The position numbers and the translations under genes are program-made. Under the pieces are notes generated by a model. That model saw nothing but the letters and a program-made list of their open reading frames with translations. It had not been told where the DNA came from and did no database searches. A stretch of 64,000 bases of DNA, taken from Tenrec ecaudatus. Taxonomy: Eukaryota > Chordata > Mammalia > Afrosoricida > Tenrecidae. Below are positions 1 through 11,091 of this stretch, piece by piece. Positions within the stretch are counted from its first letter, which is position 1. Each line of letters begins with the position of its first letter. The stretch spans positions 82,223,563 to 82,287,562 of the forward strand of contig NC_134545.1 of NCBI RefSeq assembly GCF_050624435.1, given 5' to 3'.

Positions 1-127
1 CTGTAAGTTGTTTCAGGAGTAGAAAGCATCTTTCTCCCATAGAGTGACTGGTGGTTTCCTGTTGTTGACTTTGTGTTTAGCAGACCGATGTGTGACCCCA
101 CTAGGCCACCCAGGGTCCTTGTGAAGG
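1..127 (-). repeat. AfroSINE, truncated
   Basis: The reverse-strand order is recognisable: the extra-base spacer with GGAGTAGAAAGC, then the tRNA-like box region around TTAGCAGACC, then the head CCACCCAGGGTCC. The tail half lies outside the window. Confidence 0.7.
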
Positions 128-229
128 TATAACACACACATTTTATATACATCGCTGTCATCCTAGCCTGGCACTGCATGTACGTATTCATAGACCTTTC
201 AGCAATCTTCTTATCCCATTTGCTGGAGG

Positions 230-335
230 AAGAAAATGAGTCAGAGGTTAAATAACTAGAACAAGGCCTCACGGCTAGGGAGTGGTGGGACAAGGATGTG
301 CATGCACTCTGGCAGTTAGGCCTCTGCAGGGCCCT
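230..335 (-). repeat. MIR-like fragment
   Basis: It resembles the reversed MIR core: AGGAAGAAAATGAG, then GAGGTTAAATAACTAGAACAAGG, each diverged from the ancient mammalian consensus. Confidence 0.45.
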
Positions 336-354
336 GCGATACTGTATAAGGCGT

Positions 355-660
355 GCATCCCAGTTAGCTTCTAGTCCATTCTGACTCATGGTGACCTGGT
401 TGTGTCATGGGAAAACTACCCCACAGGGGTCTCAGGGGCCTTATTTTCAAAAGTAGGTCATCAGGCCTTTTTTCTGCGCACCTCTGGGTGGACACAAATC
501 TCTAGCAGTGTGGCTAGCAGCTGAGTTCATTAACCATACCAATCTAAAAGCCCACTGCCTTGGGTTGCGTTCCAGCCCACAGTGGCCCTGTGGGACAGAG
601 TAGAACTGCTCGGTGGGCTCCTGGGACTCTTCACGCTTATAGGAGTAGACAGCCTCGTCG
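355..660 (-). repeat. Two degenerate AfroSINEs, head to tail
   Basis: Two successive reverse copies are visible, at about 355-540 and 541-660. Each carries the GACTCATGGTGACC-like or CCCTGTGGGACAGAG-like tail and the GGAGTAGA spacer. Both are heavily mutated. Confidence 0.55.
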
Positions 661-888
661 TTCTCCCTATATACTAGGAGCTTAATACATGCTGCAGACT
701 GTTATTGGGATTTTTCTTTTTCTGGGAAATTCTCGAACTCTGGAGCCCAAAGGGTCAGCTGAGTGCTTCAATGTCTCAGACTGGGATCTCAGCTGGGTGT
801 CACTGTTTCATGCTGCCACCCAGCACCGGGGGCGGGATTTGCTGAGATACTGGGGCAGTGCTTGGTGACTTTGGTTCTTCTGTTGCAG

Positions 889-1757
889 GTTCCATGTGGA
901 TCTTGGGCCATGGAGGTCCCCAGAGTCTGCTTGTGCTGATCTCCGGGTGCTGCAGTCTCCCGGGCCTGCCACAGCTCTCTGGTCCCAGGCCAGCAGAAGT
1001 TTTCAGAGTCTTCTTCGGCCCTTGAGGGAGGCGGGCAAGAGAGAATCACTTCCCCTTCCCACTGGCTTCTACATTACCAGGTGAAGAACCAAGATGGACG
1101 AAGACTCATGTCGCCTTCATCCTGGGGATTCCTGATTCCTCCCTGGGCTGCAGCTTGGGCACAGGATACCAGGCACCTGGCACTGAGTTCTGCGGCCCCA
1201 AACCCCAAATGAGTGTTTAGCTCCAGCTAACAGTTGCATGCTCACTCAGGACCAACCATTTGAGAGCCCCTGTCCGAGCCCCTGGCCCAGGGACCCTTAC
1301 TCAGAAGCAGTATCGCCCGGGTCTTTCCGTGCCTTGTCCATTCCGAGGTGCCTGGAGCTTCTGGGCTCTTCTAGATGTGCCTTTCCACATGGCCTCCAGA
1401 CTCCTGGCATTTCCTCTGTCTGCCAGATATGAGAAGAATGCAGAAGGCAGCCTCTACTCTCCACTTGAGGCCGAATGGCGTAGGGACGGCCATTTGACCT
1501 GGCCCAGAACTTTTGGATGCTGGAGAGTGCCTCATAAGCCATCCTCTTTAGTTACTACGACCTTCTCCAGCCCAAGATCATGCTGACCAGCTCGCAGCAA
1601 AAAGGGCTGGGGCCACCTGCAGGCCCAGAGGATTGCTACAGTGTCCACTAAAGGCCAGAAGGGAGGGTGGAGAGGGGAATGTGGGCAGAGAGGGGACCGA
1701 TGTGCCTCATTCAGTATTACTAATATGCTTTTCTTAATAAAATTCGGTTTGTCAGAT
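889..1757 (+). other. Candidate terminal (3'-UTR) exon of the upstream gene, possibly MARVELD1
   Basis: A pyrimidine-rich tract ending in TTGCAG at 883-888 looks like a splice acceptor. An AATAAA hexamer at 1736-1741 is followed by a T/GT-rich stretch typical of a poly(A) site. No convincing reading frame spans the interval, so it would be untranslated. In human the gene upstream of ZFYVE27 on the same strand is MARVELD1, and the distance here (about 31 kb to the ZFYVE27 CpG island) is plausible after extensive repeat insertion. The assignment rests on synteny only; no protein homology is visible. It could be a spurious acceptor and hexamer. Confidence 0.3.
1736..1741 (+). terminator. Poly(A) signal AATAAA of the upstream transcript (candidate)
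   Basis: A canonical hexamer, with a GT-rich element about 10-30 bases downstream, outside any recognised repeat. It would end the candidate exon that begins at 889. Confidence 0.4.
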
Positions 1758-3640
1758 GTTGTTCCGTGTCTGCCCCTCACGCGTTCTGTGGTACGCTCTG
1801 GGCTGGGGGTCCAGCTGCCCTCCATCTTACGCCAGGCTGCCCAGCTACCTGCCTGCGCCCTGCTCTCCCCTCCCCTGGGACCCAGTCCCTTCTGGGAAGG
1901 AAAGAAGGATGAGGTCCCAGTTGCCAGTAGTTAGGGCCGGAGGACAGGTCATCTGAGGGCAGGAACTGGAGGGACAGAAACTACCCAAGTCTGTCCCTGA
2001 CTGAGGCTGGAGGGAATACCAGAGGCTCTGGCCATGGCTTTCAATAGGCCCTCTGTTTGGGAAGCCCCACTGGCTGGCAGGGAGGCAGGCAAAAGATGAG
2101 TACACTCGTGGAACCAGAGGGCCTATCAGAAGGGCAAATGGGAGCCCAGCGTGGGGTGGCAGCAACTTGCCTACTGCCACACCTCCGATCTGCTGATAAG
2201 AGACAAAGTGGGGTGTCCCATTCCTCAGGCCCTGGTTTTTTGCACACCACTGGTCCTACTCTGAGGTTGCCCCCCAGGCCACACCCAGTCTGGCTTCCCC
2301 ACACACTCCCTGGCCAGCTTCAGCCTGTTGACTGTCATGCTCTGGGAGTATGGGGGCAGTTAGCAGGCCTCCTGGCTGGCTCCTGTGGCCCAGGCAGGAA
2401 GTCTGCAGCCAGGAAACTGGATTCCACTGAGAGATGTCACAGCTCATCTGGAGCAACTTCAGGCTGGGAAGCTGTGTATGCACGACACGTACTCTTCCAA
2501 AGTGAAAGGTGCATACATCCACTTATGTGCTTACGCAGGTACGCATGCCTGTGTGCACACCCTTTATTTGCGGTTTAAGATTTCCAGGGTGGGGGAAGAT
2601 AGTACTTTCGAGGCCCCTCCATTGCCCCTCTCTTCCCAGCTCACCACAAATCTCATGCAAAATAAAAGTGGGCCCCTTCTTTGCAAAGGCCGTTGAGTCC
2701 CCCTGTTCTAATTGACTTTGGCTCGGTGGAGGGCATTTGGCAATGGGAGATGTGTGCTTACCGCCTTCCCTCATGAAATCTTCCCAAGAATCTTGATTGC
2801 CATCGCTCAGCAGAGGGAGAAACAGCAGCCCCAGGGACAAGGAGGCCCTGCTCCATGCTCACACAGCTGGCAGGAGGCACCGGCACCGAAACAGCTGGTC
2901 ACCAGCTGGTTGCTAAGTGCCGGTGCTCTGAGGTATCCTGGTGGAGACTGTGTTTCCCTCCCGGAGACCAGGTGTTCCGAAACGGGCTCATCTCACATTT
3001 CATGTGGAATGCTGGAGCCACTTTGGCATGAGACCCTGCTCCCCCGGGACATGCAGAGCCCACCTGAGGCAGAGGTTTCCAAGGGGTCAGCTCACTTGGG
3101 TCTGTTTTCTTGAAAAGTGCCTGCTTTTCAAAGAGGTGGGGGTGGTTGGTGGTGAGGAAGGAGAATTAATAAATCAGGAAGAATTAATTCCTCCTTTCTG
3201 GGGTTAAAGTGAACATGGGTAATAAGAAAAGGAATATGAGAAAGACCGGGTGTGCAATATTAAAAAAATTTATTTTACTTTTGCATGACAGTAGTAATTT
3301 GCTTGAAAAGTAAAATAATATATATATATATGTATCCATTAAAAGAGCATATACATATGGGGGATGGGGGGAACAGTATGTCAACTGAGAACTGGAGAGT
3401 GTATGTGGAAAATTCTCCATGCTCATATTTAAGGAGTCTGTGAGGCAGATTCTGGTGGAGGGAGGCCTTCACGTTCCTTGAGCTGGAGATGAGTCCCAGT
3501 CCCATTCTCCTAACTCAAGTTACCCCCCAGTGTCCCCATAATGATGCCAGTTCAGGATGCTGCCTGCAAGCACGTGATTGCTTCGATACGCTTGAAGGCC
3601 AACTACTTGACGGTGGTCTGCCATGAAAGCAGTCAGAGTC
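1758..3640. other. Intergenic, mostly unassigned
   Basis: No gene or splice-compatible coding exon is seen. Positions 2750-2890 read like an old MIR in reverse. Positions 3260-3350 are AT-rich with a short TA run. The remainder looks like old unique sequence. Confidence 0.5.
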
Positions 3641-3649
3641 ATAAGAGCT

Positions 3650-4029
3650 CACGACACACAGAATCCAGGAATGGGAATGGGAGTAGTGATACCAGGAGAG
3701 GGGGAAGGTGGGGATCGGAGAGGAGGAAGGGGGAACCGATCACAGTGATTGACACACACACACACACCCTAGGGGGATGAACAACAGAAACCATGGGGGA
3801 AGGGAGACAGCGGTCGGTGCGAGATATGAAAATAATAAAAATTTATAATTTATCAAGGGGTCATGAGGGTGTGGGGAAGGGGGGAAGGAAAGAGGAGCTG
3901 ACACCAAGGGCTCCACAGAAAATAAATGTCTAGAAAATAATATGTACAAATGTGCTTGATACAATCGATGTATAGATTCCTACAAGAGCTGTCCGAGCCC
4001 TCAATAAAATGTTCTTTTTTTTTTTAAAA
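3650..4029 (+). repeat. Repeat A, 3' fragment (diverged)
   Basis: It shares the downstream half of repeat A: purine-rich GGGGAAGG stretches, ATTTATAATTTATCAAGG, then CTCAATAAAATG and an A/T tail. It contains a short (CA)n. It is more diverged than the copies at 13.7 and 28.5 kb, and no target duplication was found. Confidence 0.6.
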
Positions 4030-4436
4030 AAGAGCAATCAGCGGACTCCCTTCTGATAAGAATCATAGATTGTTTCATTGTTGATGACTCACTCTCCTTC
4101 CTTTCATTGTCATTGCAGGGCCATCATGAGGGTCATGACTACTAGTGACCTCCCTACAACAGGACGAAACGTCACCTGGTCCTCATGCCCTCATATGTCT
4201 CCTTCTTTCCTATGACATAGTTCGTCATGGGGAGCAGGGAGCGAGGAAGAATGAGGAACCCCCCCAAATGGAGGGCTTAATGTGAAAAATAAAATTACTT
4301 CATGAGACACACAAACAAAACCCTCCCAAGGCCTTCCTTCTCAGATCTGAGAGGATAAAAAAGTCCGAGAAGTAAAACTGAAGTGGGCTTGAAGTCTTTA
4401 GTGACATGCAAGTTCATGTCCAACGTACTTTAAAGA

Positions 4437-4548
4437 AGAGAATGGCAACAATGTACATATGTTCTTGACACAATGGATGGATGTATGGATTGTGATAAGA
4501 ATTGTACGAGCCCCCCCCAATAAAATGATTTTTAAAAGAAAAGAAGAG
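4437..4548 (+). repeat. Repeat A, tail only
   Basis: The last ~100 bases of repeat A are present (ATGGATTGTGATAAGAATTG, CCAATAAAATGATTTTTAAAA), severely 5' truncated as is typical of target-primed insertion. Confidence 0.6.
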
Positions 4549-5038
4549 AATGAATCAAATACACACAGACGAGGGGTACAAAAAAAAAACCTGGAATTTT
4601 TTTCTGCAAAGCTGTGTATATTTTTTTTTTTTACAAAACAACCATATCATCTTCAAAGTACTCTCTATTATACTTAATACAGTTGTCAAATCTGTGATTC
4701 CATTCTTGGAAACATTTTTCTTTTTTTGGAAACCTTTTTCAAACTCATCTTTTTGGATGGTTGACAGCACCTCCTTTGTGCTTTTTTCCACCTCTTCTAG
4801 TTCATCAAATTTCTATCTTTTCATGTCCCTCTTCATGCACAGAATCAAAAAGAAGTCACATGGAGCAAGGTCAGGTGCATGGGGCAAGAGAGGCATCCCG
4901 CTTTTTTGCCAAAAACTGGCACACTGAGATGGCTGCATGAGCAGGGGCATTGTCATGGTAGCAAAATCAGTCCCTCCATCTGCCACAAATCAGGCCTTTT
5001 TTGTCACACAATGTTATGCAATTTCAGAACCTCTAAAT

Positions 5039-5613
5039 CAGTAGTTCTCAAACTTCCTAATGCCGTGACCCTTTAATGCAGTTCCTCATGTTGTGGTAAC
5101 CCTCAACCATAAAATGATTTTCATTGCTACTTCATAACTGTAATTTTGCTACTGTTATGAATCATAATGTAAATATCTGAAATGCAGGATGTATTTTCAT
5201 TGTTACAAATTGAACATAATTAAAGCATAATGATTAATTACAAAACAATATGTAATTATAATTCATGAAGTGTTATTTTTACTTCCAATAATGCTGCTTT
5301 CAACACAGTAGCTGTTTTTAACACAGGAGCTGCTCTCTACACAGCAGCTGCTCTCTACACATATGTGACTGGTCTGCATAAGTGCATTATGGTGCCAATC
5401 CTGTCACATACACCTGTATTTGTATGGGGTGTATGTGATGGGGTTGGTGTGATAATGTCATCACGTATGGGCATATCTGCATCTGGGGCGGATCCACTTG
5501 GAGAGGATAGAGGAGTGGTATCTTGGTTCCTAAGACCATCGGAAATACAAGTTTTCTGGGGGCCTTAGGTGACTCATGTGAAAGGGTTGAGACTCACAGG
5601 TTGAGAACCGCTG
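5039..5613 (+). mobile_element. SPIN-type hAT element (non-autonomous)
   Basis: The left end CAGTAGTTCTCAAACTTCC and right end AGGTTGAGAACCGCTG are the characteristic SPIN termini. The flanking internal blocks (CTTCATAACTGTAATTTTGC; CTAAGACCATCGGAAATAC) also fit that family. A perfect 8-bp duplication CTCTAAAT lies at 5031-5038 and 5614-5621, the hAT hallmark. It sits inside the mariner copy, so it is younger. The ~300 bp interior holds three 18-bp tandem units (5303-5356). No transposase frame is seen. Confidence 0.88.
5303..5356 (+). repeat. 18-bp tandem repeat, 3 copies
   Basis: The units begin ACACAG and end near CTCTCT. The last two differ at one base, while the first is degenerate. The array lies in the interior of the SPIN element. 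Confidence 0.7.
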
Positions 5614-6450
5614 CTCTAAATAGAAAGCTTGATTAACAGTCTGACCTGGTGGAATAAACTCCAAAGGCACTATCCTTCTCACATCAAAAAGTCAAATGAG
5701 CATCATCTTGATCTTTGATTTCACTTGACGAGCTTTTTTGGTGGAGGTGATGATGGCTTGACTGCTGGTTGGTCCTAAGAATAACACCATGTCTCCTCAC
5801 CACTAATGACCTTGGACAAAGTCTGGGCCTCTTCAGAGCTGTTCTTTCAAAGCACTGAGCATGTCTCCACTGGATGTTCCTTTTCCTGGTCAGTCAGAAC
5901 CCAAGGCACACATTTCTCAGTGACCCTTCTCATTCACGGATCTTTCATTAAAATGTGCTGCACCGAGCTCCCAGATAGAGCAGATAGCTCCCCATCTCTT
6001 CAATGGTCCATCGTTGGTCTTCGAGCACGCATGCACAGATTTTGTCAACATTTTTATCTGTTCAGGAAGTTGACGGACATCCAGAATGAGGCTTCTAATC
6101 AATCAACATTTCACCTTTTTTGAAACGAGGAAACCACTCATACACTTGAGTTTTTCGCAGCGTGCTGTCTTTATAAGCTGTGTTCAACACCCCAATGGTT
6201 TCTGGGTCATTTTTCCTGAGCAGGAAACAAAACTTTACAGCTGCATGCTGGTCTTTTAAATCGGCCATCACAAAAAACGAGGTTCAAGTGAATCTGCTTT
6301 TACAAAAAAATACCCTGTGACCAGAGAGACCCTTCCCAGGTGACAACACTGGGTGCACTAACTCAGAGTGAGTTCCGGGATGCTCACTTAGTGGGAAAAA
6401 TGAGTACTATGAAAACTCTGCCCAGCAGAGCTTTCCCCAGTTTTGGGGTG

Positions 6451-7010
6451 GTAGCCCCTTGTATATACATTAAACTCCACTGTAACTTATTTTTCAAATG
6501 TAGTAATAGATTAGCTCTAACCTTCCCTATAGAAACAAAGGTGATGAAATGCAGGCATTTTGTGGACTTTCTGGAGTGTTCATGACTTGCTTGCATTGGT
6601 TAATTTCATGAGTTTCATAAAACCCTTGGAAGGGGTCGTGATGGTAGGTTCTTTTTATAGATGAGGAAACTGGGGGTTTGTGATCTATGCTTCCTAGCCT
6701 TGCAAAGAGGGGAGCAGATGGCATTCTGCCCCATAGCCAGTCCTGGGAGAGGATCCCCAGGGAGTAGGGCCAGTGGGAGCAGCTGGAAAGTGGTGAAAAG
6801 GCTGGAGACACTCTGGGGCCCCTGAGAAAAGGAAAGGTATGTGGGGAGGTGTCCAGAGCCCAAGAGGAGCAAACAGGACCAAAGGACCTCCTGGGTCCCT
6901 GCTCACCCCAACAGTTTCATCAGTCTTCCAATCAGAAAACCCCTTGTTCTCCCTATACCACCAGCCCCTTCTGTTTAGACTGGGCAGCTGTTCGGGATCT
7001 CAAAGGCACC
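6451..7010. other. Unassigned intergenic sequence
   Basis: No recognisable gene, repeat or site. The small frames here lack codon structure or homology. Confidence 0.5.
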
Positions 7011-7126
7011 AAGGATACAATGTTGTTTTCCTAGCACTGATAACTGATGGTGACTGCAAGCTTCCCCGAAGGATACAATGTTGCTTCCCCAACACTGATC
7101 CCTGATGGTGACTGCAAGCTTCCCCC
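7011..7126 (+). repeat. 58-bp tandem duplication
   Basis: Two adjacent 58-base units (7011-7068 and 7069-7126) both begin AAGGATACAATGTTG and end GACTGCAAGCTTCCCC, with a handful of substitutions. This is a local duplication of otherwise unique sequence. Confidence 0.9.
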
Positions 7127-7227
7127 AATGCTTCATACTCACTTCCTGGTCCCAAACCAAACCACATTCCCTGCCAGGAGAAGCTTCGGACTCAGAGACT
7201 TCCGACTTATAGGACAGGGCCCAACTC

Positions 7228-7366
7228 CCTTTGTGAGGTTCTGAGACTGTAACTCTTTACTGAAGTAGAAAGCATTACCTTTCTCCCCCAGAGAAGCTGC
7301 TGGTTTCGAACTGCTGACCTTGTGGTTAGCAGCTCAAGGAATAACTGCCACCAGGCCTCCACCTTC
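7228..7366 (-). repeat. AfroSINE
   Basis: A reverse copy with TTCTGAGACTGTAACTC, the AGTAGAAAGC spacer, and TTCGAACTGCTGACCTTGTG (the tRNA B-box region in reverse). Confidence 0.75.
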
Positions 7367-7553
7367 CCTCCTGCAGGAGATACATTCCCCTTTCCACCCT
7401 GTGCAGAAGTCCGGATCCCCCAGGATTGCACCTCTGAGTCAAGGATGGGTAGAAGGAAGAAAGGAAGCTCATCTATTGAGCATCTAGCAAGAGCCAAGAA
7501 CATAATCGATTCCATCTAGTAATTACGTAACATCTCTTATTTTTCTGACAAAG

Positions 7554-7726
7554 AAACCATGGTGGCACTGTGGATTATGTATTGGGCTGCTGACCACAAG
7601 GTTGAAGGTTCAAACCCACCAGCTGTGCTCCAGAGATGAGCTGTCTGCGCCCTTAAAGAGCGACAGTCTTGGCAGCCCTATGGAGGGTCGCTGTCGTTCT
7701 GAATGGACTCCAGGGCAGTCCACTTG
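7554..7726 (+). repeat. AfroSINE
   Basis: Forward order is head (CATGGTGGCACTGTGG), GGTTCAAACCCACCAG box B, CAGTCTTGG, then the GGGTCGCTGTCGTTCTGAA tail. Confidence 0.75.
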
Positions 7727-7764
7727 TGTTTAGACCGGGGAGCACATCATCACACAAGGAGGAC

Positions 7765-8410
7765 TGGCGACGTAAAATGGAAGTGCTTGGCTGCTAACTG
7801 CTGCAGGTTCAAATACATGACAGCCACTGTAATGTCTTGAAATCACAAGGCATTATAGAACGCGAGAATCTAAAAGTGACTCTTTAGATTGCATCCCGAG
7901 TGGACATCTCAGTGAGTTCAGAAAGGCAAAAACTCATTTATCAGTTTTCAGGGACTTAAGCAAGCATATGACAAAAGTAGAAAGCAAAATGATGTTAACA
8001 TTCTTTAGACTTAGTGAGTGTGACAGGGCACGGGATTGATGAAAACATCCTGAAATAAAATAAGAATACTAATATCCTGGTTACAACATCAAAAGGAACA
8101 ATATTATTCATTGTGATGTTCTTTTCTGGAACATCAGAGTACGTTCTAAAATCAATCACCAGCCCCGAGAAGGGAAGGGGAAGGAGACAGGTCATGCGGC
8201 AGTCAACAAAATGGCATCACCCTGGCCAGTTTGCCTCATCACCAAGAGGTTGGCAGTTCAAACCCACCCACCGGTTCCTCTGGAGGAAGACTCAAGATCA
8301 TCATGCTTACAACTCCTTGAAACATTATTACCCCTTTCACAGGGTGGGACGGTCAGGTGTGTGTCCCGGGAACGTGACTCCTCAGAGGCAAAAAACAGGA
8401 TTCAAGCTCA
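7765..8410 (+). repeat. Two degenerate AfroSINE-like copies
   Basis: GCTTGGCTGCTAACTGC followed by GGTTCAAA (about 7770-7900), and GCCTCATCACCAAGAGG followed by GGCAGTTCAAACCCACC (about 8208-8400), keep the box-B portion. The tails are decayed. Confidence 0.5.
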
Positions 8411-8784
8411 GGCGCGGACAGTCCCAGAGCTCGCTCTTTCCCAGAGCGCATGCTGTTTCCCAGGTTTCCCCAGAAGGCAAACACCCGCCTCACTCCCTGC
8501 AGATGTCACTGCGCCAGAGTCTCGGTTTTGTAATGGTCATTTTTTGAAATCAGGCAGAAAAGAAAGAGGAATTACAGTGGCTTCTTCCGACCTGCCTTCC
8601 GATGAAGTGCGTCCTCGACGTTTACTCAGCCCGCTGCACTGACTAACTTTCCTGTTCCCGGGGACCTCCCCACCCCCACCCCCACCCCCGCTCGCAATCG
8701 TGTCCTGCACAACCTCAGGCTGTTGGCGTGGCCGGCGCTAATTTTGTAAGTGAGCTCAGCTTGTGATGTCGAAGGTGAGCGCCA

Positions 8785-9040
8785 TGTCTGACTAGCTGTC
8801 TGGTCTTAGGCGATTTCCTAAACCTCTTTGCACTTCAGTTTCATCACTTACTAAATTGGGCGCAGACTAGGACCTACCTCACTGGGCTCTCCCAAGGACT
8901 TGAAGAGATGACACACAGGGAGCTCTCAGCAGACCCGAGCGCCTGTTAATTCAGTCAATAAGGATCAGTTCACAGAAGCATGACGCTCACAAACTATCCA
9001 GTGTCTATGCCCAGCCCAGGGCTAGGCTCATAGTAAATGC
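8785..9040 (+). repeat. MIR
   Basis: Clear order of the ancient mammalian MIR: GACTAGCTGTCTGGTCTTAG, CTAAACCTCTTTGCACTTCA, ACCTACCTCACTGGGC, then AGGCTCATAGTAAATGCTCA. Confidence 0.75.
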
Positions 9041-9201
9041 TCACTCCATCCGGGTACCCTCTCCCCCACCTGAGGAGTGGCAGTCTCTCAGTCTGGGGGT
9101 TGATCCCACTTTTTCCTTTGTGTCCACTCTTTCTGCAAATTCCTGGCTCCCCACTTCAGAGGCGCCAGCCACTGAAAACTTTATGCATAGCTTCAAACCA
9201 T

Positions 9202-10740
9202 TTTCTTTTTAAAAAAATCATCTTATTGGGGGCTCGTACAGCTCTTATCACAATCCATACATGCATGCATTGTGTCAAGCAATGTGTACTTTTTTTTTTT
9301 GCAATTTGTTAGCATCATCATTTCAAAGCATTTTCTTTCTACTTAAGCCCTTGATATCAGCTCATTTTCCCCCCTCGCTCCCCCAACCCCCCTTGCTCAT
9401 GAACTCTTGATAATTTATAAATTATTAATATTTTTTCATGTCTTGCGCTGACCGATGCCTCCCTTCACCCACTTTTCTGTTGTCCATTCCGCTGGGAGGG
9501 GTTTATATGTAGATCATTGTGATCTGTTCCCCCTTTCCCCCCCACTTTCCCCTTCTCCTCCTGGTATCACTACTCTCATTATTGGTCCTGAGGGGTTTGT
9601 CTGTCCTGGATTCCCTGTGTTTCCAGCTCTTATCTCTACCTGTGTACATGCTCTGGTCTAGCCAGATTTGTAAGGTAGAATTTGCTGGGAAAGCATTAAA
9701 GAACTAGAGGAAAATTGTATGTTTCATTGGTGCTACACTGCACCCTGAGTGGCTCATCTCTTCCTTGTGACCATTCTGAAAGGGGATATCCAATTGTCTA
9801 CAGATGGGCTTTGGGTCTCCACTCTGCACTCCCCCTCATTCACATTGATAGGATTTTTTGTTCTGGGTCTTTGATGCCTGATACCTGATCCCAATGACAC
9901 CTCATGGTCACACAGGCCAGTGTGCTTCTTTCATGTGGACTTGTTGCTTCTCAGTTAGATGGCCACTTGTTTATCTTCAAGCCTTTAAGACCCCAGATGC
10001 TATGTCTTTTGATAGCCAGGCACCATCAGCTTTCTTCACCATATTTGCTTATGCACCCATTTTATCTTCAGCGATTGTGTTGGGAAGCTTAGCATCATAG
10101 AATGCCAGGTTATTAGAACAAAAAGTGTTCTTGTGTTGAGGGAGTACTTAAGTAGAGGCCCGTCTGCTACCTGCCTCTATTTAGACCTCTATAAATGTCC
10201 TTTGCCTCCTAGTTCTTTCCTCTATTTCCTTTTACTTTTCTCTTGTCCCACTATCATGTTTAGCCTTCTTTCGGGTTTCAGTAATTCCTCTCAGTTACAT
10301 TGCTCTTGTTCCAGCCCTACCAGGCATCCTACGCCCTCCTCACCATCAATTTTAGGTCACTTCTTATTCCCTTGTCCCCGGGTGGAACCCCCCCCTTCTC
10401 CCGCCTACCGCTCTCCCATGTCCCCCAGTACCTTCAGTCTCGTTTTTTTCTTCTGGATTGTTTATCCTGCCTATCTCATTTAGATAGACATGCAGAGACA
10501 ATAATAAGCATAAGAAAAAGATAGAGCAAAACCAAACAACAAAAGAAAACAAACAACAAACCCAATGACAAAACAAACAAATAGCCCCCCCCCACACACA
10601 CACACTGAAAAGTCTACCAATAGTTCCAGGTCTGTTTATTGACCTTTAGGAGTGTCCGATGTGAGTATTTCTAATCCTCAGGAAGTTTTGGGAATTCAAG
10701 CTCCTTGATGTGCGGGGCGCTGTACCATACTCTCTGCCTC
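9202..10740 (-). mobile_element. Repeat A, longest copy
   Basis: The tail faces left (reverse of AATAAAATGATT...AAAA near 9205-9230) and the unit extends about 1.5 kb. Landmarks shared with the other copies include GCTTCTTTCATGTGGAC, TTTAAGACCCCAGATGCTAT, GATAGCCAGGCACCATCAGC and GAGGGAGTACTTAAGTAGAG. The upstream part (10490-10620) is A/C rich with a poly-C/(CA)n run. No transposase or reverse transcriptase frame was found. I read this as the 3' region of a LINE, or an element mobilised by one; its class is not proven. Confidence 0.65.
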
Positions 10741-10849
10741 AAGGCGGCAGGTAGGAGAAGAGAGGGCAAAGTATGTTTCTGATATTTAAATCCTTGAGAT
10801 CGAAGTCCCAGGCATCCCTTTTCCTTATCAGCCTGTTCTTGTCATGTGA

Positions 10850-11091
10850 CCTGTGGCAGTTAGATTTTTTGTCAACTTGAATTTGCATGAAAGTGTAGGG
10901 GTGAAGTCTGACCTATCAATCAGGTCACAGCCTGATGATGCTTCCTGGGATGTATGGCCTTTTTATAAGAGACACTCTGGGGGCCCCCTTGCCCCTTTTT
11001 CTGCCCCTTTGTTTTCCTGCTCGCTAGGACTCTGCGCCTGCCTCCAGGGACAGCCTCATGTGGGCTGCCCGCTCCCAAGAGCCTTTAGCAC
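10850..11091 (-). repeat. Repeat B, partial (reverse)
   Basis: Related to the repeat B right end in reverse: GTTAGATTTTTTGTCAACTT, then AATCAGGTCACAGCCTGATG. It adjoins a forward copy of B. Confidence 0.5.

Larger units (their letters stand above)
4559..6450 (-). mobile_element. Mariner-family DNA transposon, near full length, dead
   Basis: On the minus strand, conceptual translation gives scattered mariner transposase segments. An N-terminal helix-turn-helix region matches the better-preserved frame of the second copy (TQVYKWFSRFKKGE there), and the C-terminal segment near 4690-4790 contains DEFEKGFQ before frameshifts. Removing the SPIN insertion at 5039-5613 leaves about 1.3 kb, the usual size of a mariner. 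The ends are related to those of the copy at 26 kb (GAGGGGTAC... and ...GCCCCTTGTATA). Frameshifts and stops are frequent, so it is inactive. Exact termini and the TA duplication are uncertain. Confidence 0.75.

Noticed and set aside
4030-4310. Possible relative of the LTR at 43870-44412
   Set aside because: Only about 40 bases (TTATCAGAAGGGAGT context, reversed) are similar; too little to call.
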